Below are positions 1 to 9,883 of a stretch of DNA of 64,000 bases, piece after piece. Under the pieces are notes generated by a model. The model was given only the letters and a program-made list of their open reading frames with translations. It was not told where the DNA came from and ran no database searches. The position numbers and the translations under genes are program-made. The stretch covers positions 1,860,001 through 1,924,000 of the forward strand of contig JBLDXI010000024.1 in NCBI GenBank assembly GCA_047495785.1. The letters run 5' to 3'. Source of the DNA: Lepidodermella squamata (taxonomy: Eukaryota; Gastrotricha). Numbering within the stretch: the stretch's first letter is position 1; the number at the start of each line of letters is the position of its first letter.

Positions 1-974
1 GCAAGCATTGGAACATGGCCCAGGAGTTCGTGGATGCAATCTCTGGGAACAAAATTATTTGTTCAGGTCAATCGGAATTAACGAGACACTCACGGTTCCG
101 GGCTGTGATGTGGCGAAGATGGATGCCGAATATACTGGGTACACATGAATACGCGGTAGGCCAAGCTATAAAGAAAATGCCGTGATGACAGCAACCCAGA
201 GACAGGTCGTAGTTGAAACCCAGTCTGCCTTTTCAGAAAACTCGAGACGTCTTCGAGCTGCGGAATGAACGCAGGCGCGTAGATTCCTTCGTCCTCCATT
301 AGGTTGAAGACACGGATGAATCCGGAGTAAGCATGCGTCTTGTGTAGCTCTTTCAGCTTAGAATATACCGCACGCCAGGTTGACACCTCATCGCTGGTGA
401 ATTCAACTCGTGGAATCGGAGATCCCCTGAAAATGAAGAGTGTGTATAATTCTGTAGGTTAAGAGGAAAATTAAGGTTACGTTTTATGGTTGTAAGCGAC
501 GTTGGCGATCGCATTTCTGCGGGCACGGTAATTGCTGTCATGGAATCCCTGAAATTTGAAAAATTCACCATTAATTTGAATTTCTATCAAGCCGTGACTT
601 ACTGGATGACCAGAATCTTCCGTCGGGTCGAATTTCGTTATGCATTCGAGACATTTATCCAGCTCAGTAATGTCTTTCGGATACCAATACTCGCTTGCAG
701 TTGAATTGTTCGACGATATTATTAGCTCAATATGTGAATCGATCTTGCAGTTCCTCAAAGCATCCAGTAATTCTCGGCCATCGCACGATTCTGTGCTATA
801 GAGTTTAGTTTCCACCAGAAAATCGCGCTTGCTTTGGTTGAATTTGTTGTTTCGAATTTCGAGTCGCTCTACTTCGGCACCATTTATCTCCTTGATGGCG
901 CTGTATATACAGCTGAGGGCTTTTGCTGGTTGTTCAACGCCTTCGATAAGAAAAACGCATCTGTTTTCGCACAT
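1..974 (-). CDS. TH: tyrosine hydroxylase (tyrosine 3-monooxygenase), 5' part of gene
   Basis: Biopterin-dependent aromatic amino acid hydroxylase that makes L-DOPA from tyrosine in the cytosol. Exons read as complement(603..974, 481..548, 94..426, 1..42), continuing off the window. Residues 1-90 resemble the regulatory ACT domain. The catalytic domain follows with the motifs [42 protein letters not shown] and CTQYIRH, ending at the iron-binding HELLGH in the last visible exon. Tyrosine hydroxylase is preferred over phenylalanine or tryptophan hydroxylase because ELDKC..TKFDP, SSPxHSPEPDC and GHVPML are tyrosine-hydroxylase-like. The 54-nt intron at 549-602 lies in an open frame, so a naive ORF reads through it. 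The ATG at 974 gives a short N-terminus; an upstream exon cannot be excluded. The third iron ligand (Glu) lies beyond the window. Confidence 0.88.
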
Positions 975-1310
975 TGAGCTGAGGATTGAGCTTCTTTACC
1001 AAATTACAAAGATATATTCGGGGAAATTTCCGTTGAGACTGAGAAATTGACAAAGATCGCGCTGCTTATATTTGCGTGAAGTGCATACGTGACGAAGTTC
1101 TTCGTGCACCTAATTAGCGGCTCTGGGTATTGTCATCATGTCATGATACAATGGCGCGTCTGTTAAAAAAAACTCGGAATCGGCGGCGAAAGTGTATGTC
1201 TGGATAATTAGTAGGAAAAGTAGAAAAAAATTAACGCGAGCGCCGACAGCTTATTACAGATCCCTTATCTTTTGATGATAATTATAGTCAATGCAAAAAA
1301 TGAATTCGCT

Positions 1311-1832
1311 TCCAATTATAAGCAACTAGTCTAGAAAAGTTCAAAGATGGCGCAGACGCCTCCCTCACTTTAACCAACAATAAAGCATGTAGTGGAGTGA
1401 GTGCCGTAACGACTTGCCTGGAATAGAAACATGCGCTTCATGCTTTTTGTGAGCTGAAAAAACTGGCGTTCAGTTCTGTCTTTTGATCATCAAGGCAGCA
1501 GACAGCACGTAGCGGTGATATTAGAAAATACTAGAAGTTGTCGTTTCCATTGTCTGTGCTTCGAATGCGCATTTTTGTATATCATCATCAACTTCAGGCG
1601 TGGTACAGTGGAACCATCCGAAATGACTTCTAATTATAATTTTATTGAAGGCTTATTTTATTTGAACCTATGCAAAGGAGTCCATCAATATGAATAAGGA
1701 AATTCTCTAATTAAAGTTGTTGTTGCGGGAAATAAACCAGTGTTAGGCTGTGAGAAACTTTGAGGCCGATTCTTTGATCAAACTCCAAGCGTATTCTATG
1801 TCCTGTTCGGTGGTTTTCGCCGCACAAATCGC
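1311..1832 (-). repeat. inverted duplicate of the decarboxylase 3' end and flank
   Basis: The reverse complement of this stretch aligns along its length with about 5937-6465. Landmarks shared by both copies are the decarboxylase C-terminus, a block reading GAATTTCCTTATT, a block reading ACGCCTGAAxTTGATGATGAT, CAGACAGCAG-type sequence, GAAGCGCATGTTTCTATTCC, and CCTCCCTCACTTTAACCAA. Small indels and substitutions show it is not recent. Positions 1070-1165 carry a further match, in direct orientation, to about 6590-6665. Confidence 0.75.
1743..1832 (-). pseudogene. orphan copy of the last decarboxylase exon (DDC fragment)
   Basis: On the minus strand this reads [16 protein letters not shown]...IKE followed by a stop, nearly identical at the nucleotide level to the last coding exon of the decarboxylase at 5914-6028. 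No other decarboxylase exon is found nearby, so it is a fragment. Homology starts abruptly inside the exon (about 1832, matching about 5937) and continues past the stop into 3' flanking DNA down to about 1311. It is therefore part of an inverted segmental duplication and not a processed copy. Confidence 0.8.
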
Positions 1833-2018
1833 TGAGTAGTTCGGCAGATTTGCAACATCAGCCGGCGTAGGGCGAGGCGAACGGCGAACGGAATAACCTA
1901 TTTCATTAACGTAACTGCGCCCCCCCCTCCTCCATGGGAACTTGAGATTCCAATGATTTCCTCACACCTTGATCGCTATATAATCATGCATCGTGCCCCT
2001 ATAGAATGAACCGTATAT

Positions 2019-2024
2019 TTTATT
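2019..2024 (-). terminator. poly(A) signal for the SLC2-like gene
   Basis: AATAAA on the minus strand about 70 nt after the stop codon. Confidence 0.4.
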
Positions 2025-2094
2025 AAAAAATGAATCAGTCCTGGAGTTTCAGCGATGTTAGAATATCATCATGCACTATGCGACATATATACAC

Positions 2095-3883
2095 TTAATG
2101 TGGCAAGTTGTCCTCTTTCTGCCGATTTTTACAGCCAATTTTCAGTTGAATAAGCGGGCGCCCAGGAGAGAACCGTTCGGCCGCTGACGTAACATCTGTC
2201 AAACCGACGCCTGTTTCCGGTAGGAAAAGCAGGCAAAACAAGCATTCAAGAGCAGCAACGGCAGCAAAAGGCAGGAAGGAATACTGGTGGATTGTGATCT
2301 GCATGGCGGGGAAAATGAAGCTGCTGATGATGTTGCAAGACCAACTGGCGAACATTGACACGCTCATCCCCATTGGTCGAGCGTTTTGATCGAATAACTC
2401 AGCTGCGATGAAGCAAGGTATCGGGCCGGGTCCAGACGCAAAAAACAGGTGAAACAGAGCGAAACCCAAAATGCTCGCTTGGAAAACCTGGAAAATTGAT
2501 TGATAAAAAATATTTGAAATGGATGAGAAAAGCTTACGTTATAGCTCAGGACGATGACCAGCAAAATTTGAGCCAGGGAAGTGCCGAGCAGTCCGATGAT
2601 CATCAAAGGACGCCGTCCAACTCGATCGATGATTATCGCATTGATGACATTTCCGATGAGATTTGCGACTGATACGCCGAAGTTCGCGAGTCCAGCCCTG
2701 TCAGAAGGTAAACCAGCGGAGTAGAGCACGTTGGCTGCATAGAAGAAAACCGGGGCTAGACCGGTCAGTTGAGCGCATATAAGCATGTTCACGACGATAA
2801 TTAGAGGCCACCATAGTGAGCGATTTTTGAATATGGCTTTGACTGAAACTAATTCGACCTTCGCCTCAGCTGCTGAAATTTCTTTCAATTCGACCAACTC
2901 AGCTTCGACTTCTTTCGCCGACCTTCCGCGAAGCTTTTTCAACGCTGACAAATCAGCTGTTAATACTTCATCTTATTGCAACAAGTGAGATCTTCTACCT
3001 TCTATAGCTTGGTCCTCCTTGCCCTGGTCAATTAAAGCTCTAGGACTTTCGACGACAAGAAACAAGGCAGCTCCATCCACTAGATATATGCCAAGTTCGA
3101 ATACTTGTAAATAAATAAAATTAATATGTGGCTAAAACACTAATTATTTGTAAAATTTACGAAATAAATATTGCCACGTTGACTCTTTGCCTAGCACAAA
3201 ACTGAGACCCAGAATGTTAGAAACGAGAAGGCCGAGGCTGATTCCAATGCCGATGAAACTGCCGAGTATACCTCTCAGTCTGCCAGGTGCATGCTCTATA
3301 ATTATCGAAGGCGCGATCACCAGAGTTAAGCCAGCTTGAAACCCTAACACTGTCCTTCCAATGTACAGTGGAATGTGGCTCTCAGTCCAGGGTGTCACAA
3401 ACAAGATCACAGCGCCAGCGCACCCAATAGCAGATCCCAAAATTAAAGAATTCCTCCTTAGAAATTGAATAATTGTTAAACGTTGTCGTGCAATTATTTT
3501 CTAAATTATTCTCACTTTCCAAATTTGCTTGAAATTTTGACTGGAATCCATGTTGATCCGATGATGCCGCCAATTAGGTACAAAGCGACTATAGCAGACC
3601 AGTTCGAATTCAGTTCAGCGCTTGACAAAATTTGGCCAGTTCTCGCAAATGACTGGTTGACGTAGTTATTCATAACTTCAAACGGGGCATTTATCACGCC
3701 TATTATGCAAGATCATTTAAAAAATTAGCCCTGAAACGATTCATCAAAAATATAGTTACCGAGGTTGTAACCGAATAGGAACGAAGAGCCAAGAACGATC
3801 GAAACATTGCAGTAGATCAGATAGAAAGTCCAGCCTCCCGCTTGCTTCTCCTCTGAAACAGCTGATTCACCGGTCTTGCTCAT
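2095..3883 (-). CDS. facilitative glucose transporter-like protein (SLC2/GLUT, MFS sugar porter)
   Basis: Twelve-helix plasma-membrane sugar carrier. Exons complement(3760..3883, 3516..3699, 3161..3456, 2999..3103, 2538..2956, 2095..2487) sum to 1,521 nt, 506 aa, the normal family size. Family marks in order: FGYNLG in helix 1, KFGKRNSL after helix 2, GRLRGILGS after helix 4, VVESPRAL before the large loop, a helix 7 motif CAQLTGLAPVFFYA (the usual QQLSGIN position), DRVGRRPL after helix 8, GPGPIPCFIAAELF in helix 10 and LPETG after helix 12. In human GLUTs the helix 10 motif has Trp where this protein has Cys. Its start lies 336 bp from the divergent decarboxylase start. The substrate cannot be fixed from sequence; hexose is the default. 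Confidence 0.88.
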
Positions 3884-4219
3884 GTTTATCAACTATTCTC
3901 CACTTGCTTATTGTTGAAAAACGTTTTGCGGTAAAAAGGAGTGGGACTATTATGAGGAAATAATATTTTATAATTTTTTGAATGAACGATGTAAATTCGT
4001 CGTCAAATAACTTTTCCAATTAAAATTTTGATTAAAACGCGCTCACATGATTACGGCGAGGAGGCGTGCCGGGGTAGACTGCTCACGTTTTAATAATCTA
4101 AAATAAGATCATACCTTTTCATACCTTAAGCACTCATTGTTCATAGTACTTCGTCCTCGAAGAACATAACACGTTAGCTTCAGTAACCGGTTTTTTCACT
4201 TGAAGAGCTATCACTAATA
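3884..4219. promoter_or_regulatory. shared divergent promoter region, SLC2-like gene / decarboxylase
   Basis: 336 bp separate the two divergent start codons, so both promoters must lie here or overlap the neighbouring genes. No clear TATA box was identified. The 17-mer CTCACATGATTACGGCG at 4042-4058 recurs at 57644-57660. Confidence 0.45.
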
Positions 4220-6028
4220 ATGGACGCTGACGAATTTCGCCTGCGGGGCAAGGAGATGATCGATTTCGCAGCTGATTACCTGGAAAACATCAGCGAGAGG
4301 TTAAATATTAAATATTATTAAATTGATCAATTAAGTAATTCAAATGAACAATTAAAGACCAGTTTTCCCAACCGACCTGAAGCCTGGATTTCTGACTCCG
4401 CAGTTACCATCGGAAGCGCCACAGGAACCGGATAGTTTCGAAGCTGTGATGGATGATATAAATCGAGTCATACTACCTGGAGTGACTCATTGGCATTCTC
4501 CGAAGTAGGTTCAATTGTTCCTCTCAATTAAACTAACCAAAGCTTCCTTTGACAAGGTTTTTCGCCTATTTTCAAACAGCAAACTCCTACCCGGCGATTA
4601 TGGCTGACATTCTGTCAGATGCAATTGGATGCATAGGATTTTCATGGGCCTCTTCGCCTAGCTGCACTGAGGTTTGCAATTCAAGTTCTTAAAACTTGAC
4701 ATAATTGAATTACATTTCTCTAATTTAAATTAGCTAGAGACGGTTATGATGGACTGGTTGGCGAAAATGTTGCAACTCCCGGAGCATTTCTTGTTCAGCT
4801 CTGGCCAAAAAGGTGGTGGCATAATTCACGGAACGGCAAGTGAAGCGACATTCACAGCACTTTTAGCCGCCCGCAGTAGAGCAATAGCTCAACAGAAAGA
4901 ACTTAATCCCAATTCAACAGCGGGCAGCGTCCTCGATAAATTGGTCGCTTTCTGCTCTGACCAGGCTCACTCCAGTGTTGAACGAGCTGGTTTGATGGGC
5001 TGTATCCAACATTTCGTGAAAGTCCCGAGTGATGACGAAGAATCCATGCGAGGTGACCGTCTGAAACAAGCGATTGAAACTGCAATAGCTCGGGGTCTGG
5101 TTCCTTTTTACGTTGTAGCAACACTTGGAACTACAAATACCTGTGCTTTTGACAATTTGTTGGAAATCGGCAAAGTTGTCGCAGAATACAATGAGAAGAG
5201 CGAAACGCCGATTTGGCTGCATGTTGATGCCGCTTATGCTGGTAGTGCGTTCTGCTGTCCGGAATATCGGCATTATTTGAGCGGCGTCGAATTTGCCGAC
5301 TCTTTCAACTTCAACCCTCACAAATGGATGCTGGTTAACTTCGACTGCTCTGCCATGTGGTTTAAAGATGCCTCTCAAGTGGTCAGTTGAGAATTCTCGA
5401 AACTTTTTTATTGCTGAAATTGTTGCTTATAAAGGTGGATGCGTTCAACGTCGACCCTCTGTACTTGAAGCACCAGTTTCAAGGGCAACAGCAAGTTCCG
5501 GACTATCGACATTGGCAAATTCCTCTAGGACGTAGATTCAGAGCGCTGAAGCTCTTCTTTGTCCTTCGATTGTTCGGAGTTCGAGGAATTCAGGTTTTTC
5601 ATCTTAACGCATTTACTTTTGTATACCTACTTCTGCTGCATATAGGATTATATCAGAAAGCAGATTGGACTAGCTCATTCATTCGAAAATAAGCTGAAAT
5701 CTGACAAACGATTTGAGATAACGGCAGAGGTCACGATGGGACTGGTTTGCTTCCGATTGATCGAAGTTAGCGATGGTGACGTCAATGGGCCTTCCGAAGC
5801 TCTTTACAAGGCAATTGCGAGCGATGGCCGAATTCACTTGGTTCCGACGAAAGTAAAGTAAGAGCATCTTTTTGCAAAATAAGGTAATCAAATAAAAAAT
5901 GCTATGATTTCAGGGAAAAATTCGTGCTGCGACTGGCGATTTGTGCGGCGAAAACCACCGAACAGGACATAGAATACGCTTGGAGTGTAATTAAAGAATT
6001 GGCCTCAAAGGTTCTGACATCCCAATAA
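4220..6028 (+). CDS. DDC: aromatic L-amino acid (DOPA) decarboxylase
   Basis: PLP enzyme that decarboxylates L-DOPA (and 5-hydroxytryptophan) to dopamine (and serotonin) in the cytosol. Exons 4220..4299, 4358..4504, 4557..4671, 4734..5381, 5435..5593, 5646..5857 and 5914..6028 give 1,476 nt, 491 aa; human DDC has 480. Visible motifs: [33 protein letters not shown] (conserved His), HVDAAYAG (cofactor Asp) and SFNFNPHKW with the Schiff-base lysine near residue 311. The loop DPLYLKH keeps the Tyr equivalent to human Tyr332. The conserved His and Tyr argue for a true decarboxylase and against the insect DOPA-acetaldehyde synthase variant. It lies between the GLUT-like gene (divergent) and the N-acetyltransferase (same strand). 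Confidence 0.93.
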
Positions 6029-6234
6029 CGCGGGTTTAAATCCCACAAAAACACTATTATTTTGAGAAAATTTCCTTATTAATGTTGACTGATTCTTAAG
6101 CATTACTTCAAGTAAAATTAAACTCGAATATGATCAAAATGAAAAGACATTTTCCACAGGATCACGCCTGAAATTGATGATGATACAAAAGTGCGCGTTC
6201 GAAGCACAGACAATTGACACGACAACCGCCAGTC

Positions 6235-6960
6235 TTATCTATTACCCCTGCTGTCTGCTGCCATGATGAGCAAAAGACAGAACTGAACGTCAGTTTTTCC
6301 ACTCACAAAAAGCATGAAGCGCATGTTTCTATTCCTGGCAAGTCGTTACGGCACTAACTCTGATACGTGCCTCATTGTTGGTTAAAGTGAGGGAGGCCCA
6401 TATGCGCCATCTTTGAACCTTTCTAGACTAGTAGGTGCCGTCAACACACGAATTCATTTTTTTCTATGGTGACTAATTAGCAAGACATTTACCTTTGCCG
6501 CCGGTGCCGACTAGGTGTACCGCGTGCACTAGATTGTTCCCGGCGAAAGTTCGCGCGAAATGTGGTTATTCTTAAGCTGCAATTATGCGTGGGAAGTGCA
6601 TAGTTCCTCGTGCAACTAATTAGTAGATTTAGAAATATTCATCATACAATGGCGCGTCTGTCTGGGAACCGCGCTTGAACATATTTTAGCTCAATTTCGT
6701 GTGGATACTCGCCTGGTGTCTTGATCTAGCATATGTCTTGCTAATTAGTCACCATAGAAAAAAATGAATCTGCGTGGTGACGGCAAACCAAACCAACGAT
6801 AACCAACTAGTCTAGCCAAGTTCAAGTTGGAGCAGTGGCCTCCCTCACTTTAACCAAGAATATGGCATAACCAAGAGTGGGTGCCGTAGCGAATTGCCCG
6901 GATTGGAAACAAGGCAGCGGCGGGGAAGGTTGCTATTGTCTTCTTAGTTAGGTAAGTAGA
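6235..6960. repeat. foldback (palindromic) repeat between DDC and the acetyltransferase
   Basis: The left arm (about 6305-6490) and right arm (about 6725-6935) are reverse complements. The best stretch is exact: TTTCTATGGTGACTAATTAG near 6461 and its complement near 6740. Both arms carry AACTAGTCTAG-type and CCTCCCTCACTTTAACCAA blocks, which also occur at 1311-1510. The 235-bp centre includes ATGGCGCGTCTGT, also found near 1150. No coding capacity. Confidence 0.7.
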
Positions 6961-7092
6961 AAAAAATGAACACGCGAGTAGCGATGGCATACGAAAGATG
7001 GCTTATCAACGACACTCGGCTGTTTAAGCTCACAGTTGACAGTTCAGCGCTTCAGTCTCCTTCAATAACGCATTCAACTACCCAGAAAGTTC

Positions 7093-7722
7093 ATGGCGAA
7101 TCACCAAGTTGCTGTCAAACTGCTCACCCGCGATCGCCTCGATGAGGCTGTTGATGTGTTGGCGAACTCATTTATGCAGAATCACCTCCCCACAATCCAC
7201 CTCAAACAATTTACTCGCGACAAGTTCCCGATATTCGTCCGAGACTTTATTATCGAGACTTGCATCGATCAACATGTTAGCCTTTTCATTGAAGACTCTG
7301 CTGGTAAAATGCTTGGCGTTGCTGTCGGCGAGATATGGCATATCGAGGAGAATCCTTCTCTGCCTGATCAGGATGAAGAGATGTTCATCCTGATGGGAGA
7401 GCTCCAAAAAATGTTGCCGCAAGAGATGGTTGCAGAATCTTGCAATGGAACAATTTTGCATCTCAGCATGGTCGCGACTCGAGTTGGTGAACATGGCCGT
7501 GGGGTCGCGACTCTGCTGATAAAATCAATGGTCGAATTCGCGCTGATGAATGAATTCAAATACATCTTCGGCGATTGTACATCGGTTGAGACGCAGCACA
7601 TATTTTTGGATAAATTAGGCTTCACCAACGCTGGGGAAATCATGTACGATACATTCAGCGACAAGCTCAAGGGCTGCCCTGGCAAAATTGTTTTAGCGGT
7701 CAAGAAATTAGTCCAAGATTAG
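7093..7722 (+). CDS. GNAT-family arylalkylamine N-acetyltransferase-like protein
   Basis: Single-exon 209-aa protein of the GCN5-related acetyltransferase fold, closest in layout to insect and invertebrate arylalkylamine (dopamine) N-acetyltransferases. The acetyl-CoA site is seen as HLSMVATRVGEHGRGVATLLI (about residues 120-140), that is strand beta4 followed by the R/Q-x-x-G-x-G/A loop. The C-terminal half IFLDKLGF is typical of the family. Expected reaction: acetyl-CoA plus dopamine, tyramine or serotonin gives the N-acetyl amine, used for cuticle sclerotisation or amine inactivation. It stands about 1 kb downstream of the DOPA decarboxylase on the same strand, which supports this substrate class. 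The exact substrate is inferred. Confidence 0.82.
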   Translation: MANHQVAVKLLTRDRLDEAVDVLANSFMQNHLPTIHLKQFTRDKFPIFVRDFIIETCIDQHVSLFIEDSAGKMLGVAVGEIWHIEENPSLPDQDEEMFILMGELQKMLPQEMVAESCNGTILHLSMVATRVGEHGRGVATLLIKSMVEFALMNEFKYIFGDCTSVETQHIFLDKLGFTNAGEIMYDTFSDKLKGCPGKIVLAVKKLVQD

Positions 7723-7860
7723 GCTGTCGGAATTCGGAATCATGGATGATAAATTATTCGACCCACTGAAGCACATGAAACAGTTATAACTTGATCCATG
7801 AAAGTTCTGATGACATCATATATATAGTAAAAATTGAGCATATTATCAGTAATATTGCGG

Positions 7861-7866
7861 AATAAA
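7861..7866 (+). terminator. poly(A) signal for the acetyltransferase gene
   Basis: AATAAA 139 nt after the stop codon. Confidence 0.4.
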
Positions 7867-8504
7867 TAGGTAGCGTATTTTACGAAATATAAGGCAGGAC
7901 TGAAATAATGTTTTTCGAACTCGGAAAAATAGTGAAAAAATCAAGCAACTTTTCGAGGGAGGCAATTATTAACCCCGAAAACGTGAAATCGAGCTCATCA
8001 GCTTATTTGAGCAGCTTCCAAAAGAATTTTCAGGTACCTGAACCTTTTTAAATCCGCGATTCCGCAGGTGGAAGGCTACTCCTTATCTTTTCGTTAGCTT
8101 CGCGCCAGAAGGGCGACTTTACTATAAATAGCTCTCGCGTATGAAAAGTAAGGCCGCTTCATAACGTGTTGGGGAATACAAGCAGCTATAGATTATCACG
8201 TTCTACGGGCAAGTGACGTCAACTAAACTACCCTTTTGGCGCCGTTTTCAGGCCAGATGATTTTCCTGGCTTCAACCTGATTTTTTATTTTTAGCATTTT
8301 GATTCTCTTTCGATTGTGCGGTCTTGTGTTCGGGAAAGGTCCAAAACAACACAGTGTTGACTTAGTGCTTTCTATTGTTAAGCTAGTACTCCAAATTTAA
8401 TATTTCCTAACCGCAGGTTACAATTTTTCGCTTGCTATGGCATCTAACGCGGCGACTTCAAATTGGTTGTTCTCTACCCTAAAATCAGGTTAATATATTT
8501 TTCT

Positions 8505-8665
8505 ATAACAGCTGAATTGCTCTAATTGCGAATACGGGAATTGTGCCAATGTCCACTTGAAGCTGCTACCAGTCTGTGGCCATCATCAGCTTTACGAAAA
8601 CTGTATTATTTAACGGGTGATAGATGGCACATTCGACTGTCGATTTTGTTCGCGCACTGGCCACC
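8505..8665 (+). pseudogene. RING-finger exon relic
   Basis: One frame reads NCSNCEYGNC...LLPVCGHHQLYENC, then an in-frame stop, then GTFDCRFCSRTG. The spacing of Cys/His pairs matches the RING exon of the neighbouring gene (9970-10150), including the xCGHxxCxxC core in decayed form. An in-frame TAA sits inside the domain, so this copy is not functional. The ankyrin half of the same dead gene lies at 9041-9429. Confidence 0.65.
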
Positions 8666-8669
8666 CTGT

Positions 8670-8997
8670 ATTTTTTAAATGAAACCTTCCGAGAGAATTT
8701 ATAATCTTCTATCTACGATATAACCGAAGAAATAGGTACAAAATTTACCGCTGAAAACCCGGAAACCCCCGATAGTTACGGGTTCGGTAATTTTCGGTAT
8801 TTTGCCCGATCGGACCGAATATCTCCGGACATTTTTAATTCCATTAAAATGGGGCATGCTGGATTACGATTCTCGTGATTTTTTCGTGATTTTCGAAACA
8901 TTTTCTGGCCATGAGATGCGACTTCGTCTCTCATCTTAGAGTTTCTGAACCTTTTTCCGTGTATTTTCTTTGCTTGCGTTACTTATGGGACACGTTG
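8670..8997 (-). mobile_element. MITE-like element, family A, copy 2 (reverse)
   Basis: The reverse complement matches the element in the dynein intron at 22654-23041. It shares a GGGACAC-type end next to TA (8998-8999), the strings GTAACGCAA and ACACGGAAAA, and the block ACCGAAAATTACCGAA. The left end is eroded. It separates the RING and ankyrin parts of the pseudogene. Confidence 0.6.
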
Positions 8998-9040
8998 TAG
9001 GAATTTTCGAAATTCGATTATTTTTCGGTCTTCTTTCTTA

Positions 9041-9429
9041 GAATCGGTCAAATTATTGATTGAAAAGGGCGCAGATACCAGATCGCCAAATGGGATCTCT
9101 GATCTGACTGCTGCCAGTCTTGCTGCGATGGGTGGCCATATTGAAACTCTGAAGTGCCTTATCAAAGCGGATGCTAGCGTTTTCACGCTGAAAAATTCCG
9201 TAACTCCGCTGATTGCTGTAACGCCAACGTAACTGCTTACCGGAAAATAACAATGGTCACTTGGAAACAGTGAAACTTATCTGTGACCTGAATCCTGAAC
9301 TGGCGGCTTTGCGAAGTTACAAAAGGCCCCTTATTCGCGCCGAAAATTACAACAAGACAGAAACAGTTGAATTTCTTCGAAATTTTTTAAATCCCATTGA
9401 TGATTGTATCTTTGACTGCATCATCTAAT
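9041..9429 (+). pseudogene. ankyrin-repeat gene relic (paralogue of the gene at 9.9-13.2 kb)
   Basis: It reads SVKLLIEKGADTRSPNG, ASLAAMGGHIETLKCLIKAD and then, after a frame break with stops near 9230-9250, NNGHLETVKLICDLNPELAAL, ending KTETVEFLRNFLNP. The order and wording of the repeats parallel the C-terminus of the ankyrin protein ending at 13226. Together with the RING relic upstream it is a decayed tandem duplicate. Confidence 0.65.
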
Positions 9430-9883
9430 AAAGAGTATTTTGATCGAATTATTTGCTTGACAATTATCTTTCATTTTTATTAGACCGATATTCTTGAGAT
9501 TCTTACCATGAAAAAAAGAGAATTTTTGAAATCGCATTGTACCTACGCACAAAATAATTGAGGTTCTAGTTTTGCGTGTGTGTGTGTGCCATTTTATAGG
9601 CACGAGTGAACTATACCCACATCAATTACTTTATTTGACCGTTAGCCGACACGCAACAATGTGGCGTAACATTTTTGACTTTCTACTTATTAATCGCATG
9701 CATTTTTAGCTAAATGAAACTGGTCCAACGCTTGTTTAAAGAGCTCTAGATTTCATCCAGATCATTTAGGTTTTCAATTTGTTGACCAATAATTTTTATT
9801 TTGTATTGCAATATGATTCACCTAGGGAACTGTTATTTCACCGATTTAGTTCTGACCTTTTTCAATTATTTCATCTTTTCTCA

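Noticed and set aside
4903-5378. Antisense frames over the main DDC exon
   Set aside because: Shadow of the decarboxylase reading frame; no homology or splice context.
8661-8670. CCACCCTGTA as the left end of the family A element
   Set aside because: Wrong orientation for the terminal repeat, and still readable as part of the RING relic.
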